Positions 1 through 12,290 of a DNA stretch of 64,000 nt are shown here, in pieces. Made by a program: the position numbers and the translations under genes. The notes beneath the pieces were generated by a model. The model was not told the DNA's origin and did no database searches. It saw only the letters and a list, made by a program, of their open reading frames with translations. This DNA comes from Pyrrhosoma nymphula (taxonomy: Eukaryota > Arthropoda > Insecta > Odonata > Coenagrionidae), in NCBI GenBank assembly GCA_963573305.1, contig OY754329.1, positions 43,172,417 through 43,236,416 of the forward strand, given 5' to 3'. The first letter of the stretch is position 1, and each line of letters opens with the position of its first letter.

Positions 1-212
1 CACTCTTCTTACATTCCGCATGTAATCCTTTCCTTTCCAACCTAGCCTTCCATCCTAAAAAGTGCAAAAGGTCTCAGTGTTCGTTTGACTACCAAAATAA
101 CCAATACGAAAATGCTATTTCCTGAGAATTCCGTTGTTTATGAAGTTCAACCCTGGGTTTCTCTCCACCCTTCCTCCATTCCCTATGTACATCATCCTTT
201 ACCAAACTAACC
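1..212 (+). repeat. Tail fragment(s) of the tRNA-headed SINE family
   Basis: Bases 145-212 contain CTGGGTTTCTCTCCACCC followed by a CT-rich stretch and CATCCTTTACC. The same order occurs at 41757-41832 and, on the other strand, at about 16700-16730. Bases 1-50 also resemble 41770-41812, sharing a TTCCG, TAAT, CTTTCCTTTC, AA order, so two tail pieces may lie side by side. No tRNA-like head or central domain is visible, so this is a 3' fragment and may continue from outside the window. The family assignment rests only on comparison by eye within the window. Confidence 0.4.
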
Positions 213-1570
213 GTCTAGTATCCTACAAGTTTGGAAGCTAGTAGAGATTCGGAGCCTGAACGCTAGTTAGATATATAGAAAATGCATTGTTCCAGGGCAA
301 GCCCTAGAAGAACAAAGGTCAAAATATTTGCTCAGATTTTTGCATACATTTATGGCAAATAATATAAAACGTGCCTCGTAAAAAAATAATTTACAAAATT
401 ACTAAACAAAAATAAGAGTACAGAATACTCTTTTTTTAATACAACAGGCAAAGATTGAATAAATGCATAACTAGCAGTAGATTTAGGCGTATACTCCATG
501 CCAAAAAATACCTCAATTGTCGGTTTCGTCTCTAAATAACAACCCAATAGAATTCACGTCGTTATATTATTTAATGCTGCTACTCTCCATCTCCATACTA
601 ATCCTTACTCCTATTGCCCTGCTTTTTCTAACCTATTCCTCCCTATTTTTCCCTTTCCCAGGCCCCGATCTCCTGAATGGCAGGGCAGACCCTTCGGAAA
701 TGTTTTCATTTTTTATCACCACCACCTCAGCGCCGTCTCCTCACGGCCCACAGAGAACACAACTGGAATCAACTCTCATCCGCCTCCATTTTGTCAAACC
801 TGCTCATGAGAAAGCGAACGGTGAGCATCGAATGGGATTTTGAAACTATTACCTAGGCTGGTGATTAGCCGCGGAGGCAGGTCGAACAAAAAAAACTACC
901 TCGACGGTGGAAAATATTTGATGGGGATGGAAGGCTGGAGATCCAAAGAATAAAAAATATACGAACGGTGAGCTCCGGCTCAAATATTAGGCCAAATGGG
1001 GGAGATGTGGACTGTGGAAGGTAAGGGGAATCAGGGGGAGGGCGGGTTAGGCCGGGGTAGTTCACCCGTGCAAGTCTTGAAAAATAATTATATGAGACGC
1101 AAGATCCGGGTGAACATCCAGACTTTAGACAGCCTGTTTTGAAGTCGGAAAAATTAATGAAAAATCTCTTATTTTTTTACATTCCAAATGAAGAAGACGA
1201 GGAAACTGACGGATGGAGGTCGTCCGTGTCAGAATATTCGGGAAAATTTCTTAAGAACAGACGTCTTTTGTTTTATTTAGACTCCCTCTTATACTTTTAA
1301 TATCGCACCATTCCACCTCTTTTATCCGGTTAATTTATTTTTTCTCTTCCACGTGATCCCCTTTATGACAGCAGGACGCCGAGTGAGGTATTTTTGGGGG
1401 AGATGAATATATATCTCGCTGGATCCTCGCTAATGAAAAATATCGAAAGATGACTGCTTCAGTGACACTTCCTGTCATCCGCCCGAAGCACTTTATTGCA
1501 TACAATATATCACTACCCTTTCTTAATTAAAATTATACGACAAGTTTTATTTTACAAAAACTGCTGTTGC
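213..1570. other. Non-coding stretch, nothing recognised
   Basis: AT-rich background. A pyrimidine-rich patch at about 590-660 and a purine-rich patch at about 900-1050 account for the short open frames. No domain, RNA gene or clear repeat was seen. Confidence 0.6.
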
Positions 1571-1960
1571 CGTCACGGGTTAAAAGAAAGGATATTAAAT
1601 ACGTCCACACTGCTATAAAGTAACCTAACTTGGACAATATATTTTGTAGTTGGGGACCTATTTCCTGTCTCATGTACTACAACCTTGCCCCGGTGGAAGG
1701 GCTTGCGCAATTCATTGCCCCCTATAGTTGAAATGGAGGGTGAAATGCTAATTGATCCTGGTAGGGCCACCCAAGACAGATATTGCGAAGGGTAGGAGCT
1801 ATACTAAAGGTAGTTCACGTGATAGTATCACGTTAAAAATAGTTGGGAGAAGAAATGACGGGGAAGCCTACTCATATGTCAAATTCACAGAAACTGGAAT
1901 GATGGACAACTCCTACTATCTAAACCTATGTTTACCGGTGGATCACCCCATAGAATGAGC
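1571..1960. other. GC-richer patch, possible old repeat fragment
   Basis: Bases 1680-1830 are richer in G and C than their surroundings and contain runs such as GGTAGGGCCACCCAAG and GCGAAGGGTAGGAG. They have the look of a dispersed retroelement fragment. I could not tie them to a named family, and no second copy was seen in this window. Overlapping open frames on both strands (65 and 68 codons) show no recognisable domain. Confidence 0.25.
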
Positions 1961-2061
1961 ATTCCATTACTAGGTCCAGGAGATCTTGGCAATTTATAGA
2001 AGCGATCGACAAATGAGGTCAACGGTGTCATTAAGATTAGGTGTGTGGGTTGGTAATGGAT

Positions 2062-2180
2062 GATTCGTTTATCAAATAGAGCAAGGGTGGAGAAAAACCC
2101 CCTCGTAGCCCAAGATGACATTGGAATCCGTGCCCTTGTGGTAGAAAAGCCAGCAAGCTCTTTACCGATCAAGCCAGAGA
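2062..2180 (-). repeat. Possible tail of the tRNA-headed SINE family
   Basis: On the minus strand, 2080-2105 reads GGGGGTTTTTCTCCACCC, close to the tail signature at 41757-41775. The sequence upstream on that strand only weakly resembles the family, so this could be a strongly diverged copy or chance similarity. Confidence 0.25.
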
Positions 2181-3270
2181 CAGAAGCGGAAAAGTCTTAT
2201 ATATTTTGCAAAATGAATACTCACCGCTGTACCACGTGCAAAAGCGTGTCTACTTTCACGGTAAACATTGTTGTCTTCGCATGGAAAATGCACATTGAAG
2301 ACATCCAAATTACTATAAAATAGTAACATCGATAGGAAATGATATTTTATAGCACGTTTGGAGCGTAATGGTGGGTCAGATGAGGATTCGTCCGAGGGAG
2401 CAGTGGAGGCAAAGTGAGTGGCTGGATGAGTTTATATCCAGTTAGATAATAAAATTAGGAAATAGACTGCAAAACGGAAAGATTTAAAATATCATTTTTT
2501 CCGGGAAAGAAAAAAATATATCATAAAAGCTCCATAGGTAGAGCTTTTTATTTTATGTTCTCTGCTATGCCTGTGTTAATTGTCTACGTGTTACTAACAG
2601 CGTGCCTCATATGCCTCCTGCATAACTATAATGTTTAAAAATCTTTTTCACTGCAAAATACAGAACTAATCATAGTTTAAATAATTTTATTGTATACAAT
2701 TTAAAGCTTTAGGATGGAATTTTAGCTCCTGACAGGTATCAACTGGTTTTTTCCGGAAAATTAATTAATAATATTAGTTTAATTGACCTTTGAACAATTA
2801 AAGTGGTGCATTTTGGTGAAAATTCACCCCTTACGACACACCTTTGAGATGACTCGCAGGTTAATAAGTTGAATAAGGTGGATTGCAGCGTACTATGCTA
2901 ATTTAGAGAGCAGTATTGGGACTCTGGTTCTCATTTGGTGAGCAATTAATTAATCACTAGAGAACAAGTAATCTCCAATGTATAGACGAGCGTAAAGTGC
3001 TGAAATAGTAATGCTGCAGGAATTGTGTACTGGTGCTGTGACCACTATTCTCACCATATATCATGAAACTCGAAGTCTATATAAACCAAAACAAAAGTCC
3101 AACATTCAAACCCCACGCATCAGAACATCACCTTGATAATGAGTCATATTTCAAAAAAATATTTGAGATAGTACTAATGGGTGAAAAACTCAAAGAAATT
3201 TTAGTTTACCCTAATTATCATATATTTTCCAATATAAGCGATCAATTCCAATAATGGCCATTAACGAATT
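2181..3270. other. AT-rich non-coding stretch
   Basis: No gene or repeat recognised. The only structure seen is a small stem-loop at about 2526-2550, with AAAAGCTC and GAGCTTTT arms and an 8-base loop. It resembles a bacterial terminator, but in this animal-type sequence it is most likely coincidental. Confidence 0.5.
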
Positions 3271-3271
3271 A

Positions 3272-3333
3272 TACCCAAGGTGAGATTTGAGCCAGGCCAG
3301 CATGTTACCAACCTGACTACCGTGATAAGATAT
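3272..3333 (-). repeat. tRNA-like relic (pol III A and B box-like)
   Basis: On the minus strand a TAGTCAGGTTGGTAAC stretch resembles a pol III A box. It is followed shortly by GGCTCAAATCTC, which resembles a B box. The spacing is too short for a complete tRNA, as if the anticodon arm were lost. A degenerate tRNA-derived SINE head is the simplest reading; a functional tRNA gene is ruled out by the missing arm. Confidence 0.3.
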
Positions 3334-3399
3334 AACTTCTAATGTGACCACTAACTGTGGATTACATGATGTTGCCAAACAAAAAACTCACTGCGAAGA

Positions 3400-4780
3400 G
3401 TAAATGATGTCTTGATATAGTGTATGAAAAATGAATGGAGCAGCATCACGAACGAAAATGTGTGCCATTCAGCATCACCGGTAACACAACCGAAACCAGG
3501 CCACAAGAAAGGCATGCTTCCTTGCCCAAAACGGCGCGGCGGGGGGGGGGATAAACCTTTGGCTTACATATTCTATAATACCGACTACTCACCACGATAC
3601 CTCATGGCCCGAGGAACACTTCGCGGCCATTTGTGCAGCTCACAATCCCACGTCCGTAAATAAGAGCCCTTTACCCTGCTAATGCAACCTATTCCCGAGG
3701 CTCTCTGCGCAACTGGATCCGGAGGAGGAAAAAAGTATATACGAGAGAGACGAAGAGAGAGAGAGAAAACGAGCAACGTACCACGCACACACATGGGCAT
3801 TTTCAGACCCGTTCGGTCATTTCGCTCGCTAGCCATACGTGCATCCCTGCCGCGTATCCGATGGCTATTTCGTTTCAGTTTCCACTCCCATATCCTATCC
3901 ATTTCTCGGCCTTTTTTTCTCCATCCGAACCCACTCCTCCCTCCCGCTCTCTCTTTCCTCCCTTTAAAAAAATACATAAACTCGGCATTGATTCCGTATT
4001 CCCGTCCACAATGGAAACGCGAATAACAATAAACCTCCCGATCTCCGAACCGCTGCTGTGGGGTAGGGCGTATGAGGAGCCTGGGGTTGCAGTCTCGAGT
4101 CCTCTTAGCCGATGCACTGGGAAATACACACAGACGTGCACGTTGTATACGTATATCCCACCCAATGTGATTCAAGTCTTCCTTTTCCGATTGTGGCGGC
4201 CATATCCCCGTTTTTATTTCACTTTTTTGTACCAACACTGAAGAGAGAGAGAGAGAGCAAAACCCACCTTCTCCATCCACCCTGCTATATTTTCTCCTAT
4301 AAATGTCTCACGAGTTCTCGGGAGGAAAAAATGATGGAAAGCGCATGGGGCTTTCGCGTTGGATATCCGGACACGCCAAGGACAGAATTATCCCCGCTCC
4401 TTTTTCTCCCCGTAATCTTGTTAAAGTCGTATTTCGCCGTATTTTATATGTTTACCAAAAAGAAAAAGAGCGAAGTATGATCCGTGTTTAGGTAAGTACA
4501 CAGAGAGCTAGAGGATGCGCGCGTGCATTTTCTATCAAAAGAAAAGTCATCCTTGAAGATGGTTTCCGTATTTTTCACGCAGGTACCCGCACTAAGGCCT
4601 GAATTTTCAGCCACTAAATCCTCTCTAGGTCTTATTCTAAAAGGATTTGCATGCCTCGCATTGCCAACCTATGAGGTTTTAAGGATTCTACGATTGGAGT
4701 CTAGCCTTGCATTTATCTCAATTCCAGAAATATTTTCTCATCAGGATTTCGGAAGAAAGGATGCCACGTAAAGTTTGATT
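3400..4780. other. GC-richer island with GA microsatellites and a 10-base G run
   Basis: This island has a 10-base G run at 3541-3550, a GA-rich microsatellite at about 3743-3766 and another at 4242-4257. Several open frames overlap on both strands; the longest is 231 codons on the minus strand at 3585-4280. Its product is rich in Arg, Gly and Ser with no domain, signal peptide or membrane segment, and parts of it are translated microsatellite. I regard these frames as chance openings. The island may be regulatory, but no motif proves it. Confidence 0.5.
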
Positions 4781-6840
4781 CCACTCTGAAAATATATTTA
4801 ACACAGAAACCATTACGAAAATGTCAACCGAATAATTTAACCTCTGCTTTGGATCCAATAGACGCATGAAGTGAGATGATTAAATCTCGGCACAGTAGCA
4901 AGGGGCATGAACAACTAAACCTGTTGGTTACAGTGTACTTCTTGTACACTTTTGTTGCCAATTGTAGAGCAAGAATGAATACATGGCTTCTCGGTTCGTG
5001 ATGCGGTATAGTTCTCAATTGAGTATGATAACTAAAACAACTCTAAATCACTGAAACACTCCTGTTCTCAAAAGCACCACTGGCTTTGTTCAAAGAATTT
5101 GTCGACAAAAATGACATTCCTTAATGGATTATATTCTGAAATAAAATGAATTACAATGTATAAGGGACAGAGAAACTCCTGAAAGTTGAAAGCTAAATAA
5201 TATTGAATTAATCCATTAATATACGTCTAAAATCCATTTTCCAGTTAGAATGACAACACTCTAGCCCTCACATACTAATATCTACTATGGATTTGGTCTA
5301 ACAGGAGACCAGTAAAAAACAAATACATTTTCCCACTATACCTCCGTTCTCCCTTCATCAGCTCCCTCAACTTCAGGGACAAAACGTGGGAATTAATTGG
5401 CCTCTGTTGACCTCATGACGGTTCTGTAATTCAGAGAGAAGTAAGATGTTACACCAAGATTAAAAGACTCATTAATATTACGGACACACTGATATTTCCG
5501 GCTCTCCAGCTAGCGTTTGTCCAACTAGCAGCTAAGGCGTGATAATTCCAATTCTGAAGTTTAGGGATTAGAGGAATTTGAAGGTATGCAAGGTATATAA
5601 GTGGATAACGCCTGTGCTCTGGCTCTTCCTGGGCGCGGTTTTCCACCACCTACATCTTCGCCTATATTCATGAATACGGAGTATCTTGGTATAATGGGAT
5701 CAAAACTTTAGTTCAATTATTGTGTTGATTCAATACGTGTATTCCATTGCATAAAAATGTGTAATTTTTCGGTATAAAAACTCTTATACTAAGTTATCGA
5801 AGCTACAGTATTTACAGAACTTCTTCATATTTAATATAGGAATATTTATTTTTAAACCCGGTGAGTTTTAGCAAAAAGTTTAATGCCAATAATTTAATTA
5901 TCCTTGGGAATCCTAATTTGGGAATCTATATTAAAGCATTTTAGATATCACCGTACCTCGCAGTCGTGTCTTTGGTCCTATAATTTACGTCATTATCTTT
6001 TATATTCTCAATTATATTCTCATGCAAGCCACACATAAGCTGATAAATTGTGACCATGCTGACGTAGAGACAATATGCAGTATTAGAGAGGTAAACAGCA
6101 AAAAATGAAATCATAATAATATTGTTATTCATACTTCCCGTTCTTTAGAATCGCTAGTACAAGGAGATTCCAACTATAATTCATCGATAAAATATGAAAT
6201 ACCATTTTATATTGCCACAAAGATTTAAAAAATAAGGAATTTAACTTTTAAGAACACTTGCGCCCAGAAAATGCTAATCAGAAGATCTACCTGGCGATCT
6301 AACAGGTCATATTTATATAAAACTGGGAAAGGAAATTCATAACTCTTTGTGTAAAAAATAAGCACATCAATTGTTTCACCTTGATTAGAAGTATACATTT
6401 TTAATTTCAAAATTAATATCTAAAAAAACATCCGTTATGTATTTATTTTTCAGTTATAATTGTACTCCATTGCTATGTTTACTTCTTTCATCGATACCAG
6501 ATTTTATTAAAGGCATTCACATTATATTTAAAAAATTTTTGTGATTCTAATTTATCATTCCACCGAATCTCATACAAAATGCATGAGTAAATATTATTCC
6601 TCACGCTTCACCCACTTTCACTAGTTACAACATATAATTTCAAGTTCAATTTGCAGAAGGTTTTTTATTTGCTTTCCGGAACGATTCCTTTTCGGGATCA
6701 TAGCGTGGAAAGCCATGATTCTGTTGTGCATATCAAACGAAGGACATGCTTTTCTAAAGGTTACTATAATTTGAGTAGAATGATACCCGTATTTCTACGA
6801 TGACGTACCTTTAAAAAATACGAAAAGGAAAGGATTTGGT
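4781..6840. other. AT-rich non-coding stretch
   Basis: No gene, RNA or repeat structure recognised on either strand. Confidence 0.6.
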
Positions 6841-7320
6841 TACACATTAACAGACGTCGCTGCGGGGTCGCGCACCTAAGCTCTTGGCCACCGCCTTCAC
6901 ACTAGCGGCGCACATAGTCATCTCCAATATCGAGTTTATATTTTACAACCCTTCTGCGCCCACAATTCCCGAAAGTTTGCTCTCGCACCTAATCCGGATT
7001 CATCCACAGAGAGTAAGAGAAAGAGAAGCACACACAAACTCACAACCACTCACCGCGGATCTAGCAAGGCCAAATGGAAAACAAACTACTCCTCTCCCGT
7101 CCCGCCATCAAACTACTCACTCACTCCGTTGCTATCAATCCTTCCCACAATTCTCTAAAGCTCGGTTTAGGCGGGATAAGGTGCAGGAAATTGGAGGGAA
7201 AGGGAAAAGAAGGAGATGAGGCTTATGAGCCACGGGGTTTTCCCAGACAGGGGCGCTAAAAAGGATCAACTCCAACATGGGCGAGATAATCGGAGGTTGA
7301 GACTCATGCCTCTTAACTAG
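6841..7320. other. GC-richer island, no recognised gene
   Basis: Moderately GC-rich stretch with a purine-rich segment near 7170-7220. A 111-codon plus-strand frame at 6884-7219 has no recognisable domain and is overlapped by another frame (7074-7259). It is probably not coding. Confidence 0.45.
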
Positions 7321-7425
7321 GATAGCGACGCCATCGTGTCTTCAACAACGGGGATATTTCACATCTCCACGGAAAACAAAACTATCGACCGTCAAAAGTA
7401 GATGAACGAACAAATACAGAAAGGA

Positions 7426-7459
7426 GGAAATGGTATTGTATGGGAAATGGTATTGTATG
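7426..7459 (+). repeat. Perfect tandem duplication of 17 bp
   Basis: The unit ggaaatggtattgtatg occurs twice head to tail with no mismatch. A perfect duplication implies a recent slippage event or selection. Nothing nearby suggests a function. Confidence 0.9.
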
Positions 7460-9005
7460 GGCAAGGACTTCAAGCAGTGGGCGTTTCACGTTGAAGAGGT
7501 CGTATAGATATATTCATTCAATTTCTCAGAATTTTTGACATATATAACTATACCTTTGCGCCATTAATGTTACAATATTTACTTTCTACTTCTTACATGA
7601 TGCTGAAATTAAAAAATAAAATTCGAATAAGGTCTACATTATGACTAGAGAAATATCTTACTCAATATCCCTTAGTATTCTAAAGGAATTAGAAGGGGGA
7701 ATCACAACGGCCCGACAAATTTACTGTATGTAATTTACTCGGCAGTTCAACGGCACTCATCAGATCGATCAATAATATCCTAACTAAGAATGAGAGGAAA
7801 TAGAGAGCTGAAGTTGTAACCAATCTTAAGGAATGAATGAATGATACTAGGAAGACTACTTGTAAGTACAGACCACATTTATACTACGGAATCCAGAGAG
7901 ATATGTGATCTCAATTGGCTTTCTCCATACAAAGAGGAAACAAAGACAATGGATATTTGAAAATATAAAATAATATCTTATACTATCTGGTCACGGAGAA
8001 ATGAGATGTTTGACTCCCTGCAACCTCTTGCGCCGTGAGACGCATTCGTTGAGGAATCCGATGGAGTTCCATTGACCCGACAGCATGACACGCCCACGCA
8101 GTACAATGAACCCTCTTCCCCTCTTGTGTCGCGTCCACTCCCATTGAGTTGGAGAAAATAGCCTTAGGTGACGCCACAAAAGGGGCGGTGACGGAGAACC
8201 GATTATCAACGGTGCATCACGCGCTTCCAGGCTCATCACCGTCAGCAGCAGACCGAATAACTAGAAACTTCCAGTGAAAAAGTGGAATAAAGAAAACATG
8301 CGAAAGAGTAAACACCCCGGGATACGTTTCACACACAATCACCGATCAAGTTTTTCTTGAGCACTGAGCGGTGACGAGACGGCAACATGAAATAAAATAG
8401 TTGATTCCACCGCTGAAAAATAAGACTTAATTTTTAAAAATGTGCATGAAATATCCTCATGGCTTTTAAAGTTCACTCACCTCTGTTTCAATTTATTTAC
8501 GTTACCGGAGTAAAAAAAAATATCCATCATTTCCATGCATCCCGTAGACTCATTATGGTTCTCATTATGTCATAACGGGGACTTAGGATTCAGACGCTTG
8601 AACAACAGAGGTTATACCGTGGTCTGATTTATGACCTTAATCTTAATGTTAATGTAAAATCCGTGTATATTTCGCGGTTCAAACCTGCAATGTTTCGGTT
8701 GCCACGCCGCGCCGGTGCGGTAGCAGCCTACCGTGCCCAAAAAAGTTCATTATTTTGCCTTTCATCCACAAAGTGAATTTTTCAAGTTACATATGCCTCG
8801 TCAGTGTACAGTACGCCTCGAGAAGCTCTCAACAAAATCCTTTCAATACCTCTCTCATACTTTCTATTACGTCATTATCGATTTCCTCATTTCATTCATT
8901 AATTGGCAAGTTCAATGTATTCTCCGGTGAAACCCTATATTTCACGCTATGCGATTCCATGTCTTTGAAATGTTGCATTACTTTACTCTTAGCACAATCC
9001 CATGT
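7460..9005. other. Mostly AT-rich non-coding stretch
   Basis: A somewhat GC-richer segment lies at 7985-8260, with two overlapping minus-strand frames (64 and 82 codons) that show no domain. At 8715-8735 there is a short hairpin in which GGTAG pairs with CTACC. Nothing else was recognised. Confidence 0.5.
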
Positions 9006-9009
9006 AGAT

Positions 9010-9070
9010 GTTATACTGATGAGAAAAGGAAATAATATTTCATATTATTTCCTTTTCTCATCAGTATAAC
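9010..9070. repeat. Perfect 29-bp inverted repeat with a 3-base loop
   Basis: Arms at 9010-9038 and 9042-9070 are exact reverse complements, separated by TTC. Each arm contains CTGATGAGAAAAGGAAATAA. A third partial copy of the right arm (CCTTTTCTCATCAT) follows at about 9079-9092. So long a perfect arm with so short a loop is unusual in old neutral DNA. It could be a recent template-switch inversion or the end of a fold-back element. No target-site duplication is evident. Confidence 0.95.
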
Positions 9071-9092
9071 ATTTTTTTCCTTTTCTCATCAT

Positions 9093-9410
9093 ATTCAAAA
9101 ATCCGAAACGTCGGCAAAAGTTAAAAAAAAAATATTATTTGACCTAAACTCATGACATTTGCACCATATATAAAAAGAGGTCAAGAATAAATACCATTTG
9201 GATATTGCATATTATAATATTTGATTCAAGAAGCTGCAAATTCACCATGCATGGCTATTTTTATTGCCTTCTAACTATTCTATTTAATGTACCAATAAAA
9301 ATATATAGTAAAAACCAGGAAAACATCACCGAGTCTCGAAAATTGCATGTGGAGCCTCTACGGCAACGTACATGTGCATTTCCCTGCTATGTTATTGACA
9401 CTAACTATAC
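9093..9410. other. AT-rich non-coding stretch
   Basis: Contains CCGAAACGTCGG at about 9105-9116, a motif type that also occurs in the hammerhead-like loci described elsewhere in this window, but no complete core is present. Nothing else recognised. Confidence 0.4.
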
Positions 9411-10040
9411 CCAGATGCTTTCCCTCCCGTCAGCCTACACCTATTTTCATACCCCGACGCTCGACACCACCACATTTCTCTCCCCGGGACGTCCAATCCC
9501 GTCCACACTTGGGCCATCTCACCTTTCCCCAAAATTCGTCCACTTTCCCATCCATCCAACTCCACACACGCCAACCTAAAAGTTTTCCACCCCTTTTGCC
9601 AGTCCTCTCGCCCAAAAATCCCCCACCAAACTCCTCCTTCTCTCCCGCATCACCCTTAACCCTTTTTGTACATGCCATCGAACATATGTCCCCTCCGATT
9701 TAGTCATGAATATTTTATGGGTGGGTGGGAAGTTGGGTGCGCGGAAAAGGATGGATCGTGAGGGAGGGGGAGAGATTGCCCGGGATGTTCGCAGGCATTG
9801 ATTCGGCCGGGTCCAGAGGTGGTCCCGAGGGACTGCTAGGAGGAAGAGGGGGAGAGATTGGGAGGTGGATGGGGGAGTAGAAAGAGGTAGAAATATCGCC
9901 AGGGTTGTGCATGGGCTGTGGGTGGAGGGGGCATTGAGAAGGGAGTGGGAGAGGTCGGTTAAGGCGCCGGGGGGTGTTGGGGGAGGTAGCTGTGTGTTGA
10001 GGCATTTCGGAAGCGGTTCGGATAGTTGAGCCCATGATCG
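9411..10040. other. Low-complexity block with a switch of strand bias near 9.70 kb
   Basis: Bases 9420-9690 are strongly C-rich on the plus strand. Bases 9715-10020 are strongly G-rich, with many runs of three to five G. The switch occurs within about 30 bases. Open frames here (82-124 codons) are proline- or glycine-rich by-products of the composition. The G-rich half could form quadruplexes. No gene is supported. Confidence 0.6.
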
Positions 10041-12290
10041 GCCCTCCCCACCTACGTCGGTCCCGAAACTATTAAGCTTGAGGTTCGCTGTCCAACGTGC
10101 GGGTTTGAACGGACCTTATCCAGCCCTCTGGAAGAGGTTAACGTCCACACTCCGAAAATTCCGTAAAGTTCCGACGAAAAAGATCTTGCTTAACGATTAA
10201 ACCATACGGAAATTGTGTCGGGATATCGTGCGGAATCTAAAACAGTAAGGGTCGTTTCAATTTTGTTTTACCAGAATACCCGGCCTACAAGTATAAACCT
10301 ATTTTAACCATCAGCCTTTTGTAATTAATCATTATATATTATTTAATTTTCCGGCCACCAGAGATAAATGATTCAGGAAAGCAGTTTCCATATGCTAAAT
10401 TATATAAAAATATAAACCTCAAAGTGCAACGTTTTCATGCGTTTTTCTGCAACGATTATTTTTATGAACTGTAGGTAAATTGAGAAACGTTCGAACTTTG
10501 CGCATTATTAAATATTGCCACTCCTCAGATACTAGTCTACTTTTTTCACATTTAAAGTCTCAGGTTCGACTCCAAGTCATTCACATCTACTTCTATAAGT
10601 ATTGCATCTAAAGTGAATTTTTTGTTTTTATGTTGCTTTGTTTCTATTGCAAAATGAAATTAAGAATTATTGTTGTATGAACTCAAGAGAAGTGTAAGAT
10701 AGGATAATCGTTATTATTACTATCATCTAATATTCTTTTCTATTCGAAGTTGTAGGAAATTCTACAAAATATTCGAAAAGCACTGCGCTTTTTTTTTAAG
10801 ATCCCCCTCTCAAAAACCAGTTGCATTGTTGGAGAGCGTAATGGAAAAAGCGCTCAAAAGGTATGAATGGAGAAATCAATTTTATCGCCTGCAGACTTCA
10901 TTTGTGTTGGTGTATATATCGATAGACCTTTATGCAGTCAAGGGAAGTTTTACGTAGAACTATGTTGATGTCGATCAAAGCCTGGAATAAAAAAAACTAT
11001 TCTGATTATGTTATTAATATTACTAATCTTTAAATACGGCGCAGATGTTTATTAGAAACACATTATATTATTTTCATTATCATAAGTAGCGGCGGAGCGA
11101 ACGAAATAAAGGCATTCAGGAGGGGTAGGCAGCCATAGACGGCCAGGGGACGTGGTCCCTTAGTACGACGATAAAATTAGGTCCAATTTCTGTTCCTCGA
11201 GTAAATTTTTCACAATGCTCAATTTTAATACAAAAGTACGAGGATAGCCAAACCAAAATAGTAAGGATTCCAATAATTTATTCAAACTCTGCTGCTTTCA
11301 CTGAGGGTTTTCATTGTTTTCACAGTTATTTTAATATCCGTTGAGCGTCAATATTACACCGACTATTTCTGCTGAATTTGTAAACCTTATACGCAAATTT
11401 CATTTCAGCTTTTAATAAAAACTAAGCCAATAGTGCGCAAAGATGAATGCCTAGCCATAAATAGGAAAAATGGATTTGCACACTTCGTTCCCCCATTGAA
11501 CACCATGTGATTTCAAGTTCAATTATAGAATAAAATAGCGTGGAAAGATATTATTTTTTTGTTCATATCAGGTAGAGGACAAACAATTTCTAAAAGTAGA
11601 CAGAATATGAATAAAATGACATTTAAGTCATTTCACGGTAGAACCACCTTAAGTAAATTGGAGAAGGTAAAGAAGAAGAAATTAGGGAGAGCTGTAAATC
11701 AATTCTGGTATAGATAGCAAGTGATGGTCTTTATTTATCATCGAAGCACAGTCAATGACCGTTGGTAAGGAAATACCTGGATTTACGAAATAGCTCCATC
11801 AAATTCACGTTTTGTTTTGTTGCGGTCGATGAAATTAAAATGAGATACCAACATTTTAATATTTATTGAACGTGTTAAGTATACTTTAGGGCATTGGAGT
11901 ACTATATTTCTCACGTTCTAGTCACTATAATGAAAAAAATCACTATTTTTAAATTAATTTGTATAATTGTTCTTTACCTTTTATGGTAAACGAGGAACTC
12001 AAGGGGAAAAAATAGAAAATCTCAAATGCCCTATTCAATTACTCCTTTCATAGTATAAAAAACCATGACAAATATCACCGAGATAAATAAAACAAAAATT
12101 CTCTATCCTATGGCCTACCAGGAAATAATTCGTTGAAGTACCCGAGCAAAATCATTTTCAGAAATTCGTGTGCTGAAATAACTTAATGGAACAGTTTCTT
12201 CTCCAGTGCGACATAACACCTTCAAATTACATTAAGCGAAAAAATTCTCACACCAAAATAGCAAGGTATCAGGAAGAGAATTTTGACAAA
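10041..12290. other. AT-rich non-coding stretch
   Basis: No gene recognised. A GC-richer patch at about 11088-11165 contains a small perfect hairpin, GGGAC-GTG-GTCCC, near 11147-11160. It may be an old repeat fragment of unknown family. Confidence 0.5.

Noticed and set aside
2526..2550. Stem-loop followed by T-rich sequence, terminator-like
   Set aside because: Nothing else suggests a prokaryotic genome, and a short AT-rich stem like this is expected by chance.
3585..4280. 231-codon minus-strand open frame, the longest in the window
   Set aside because: It runs through GA microsatellites and a compositionally biased island, is overlapped by several frames on the other strand, and has no domain.
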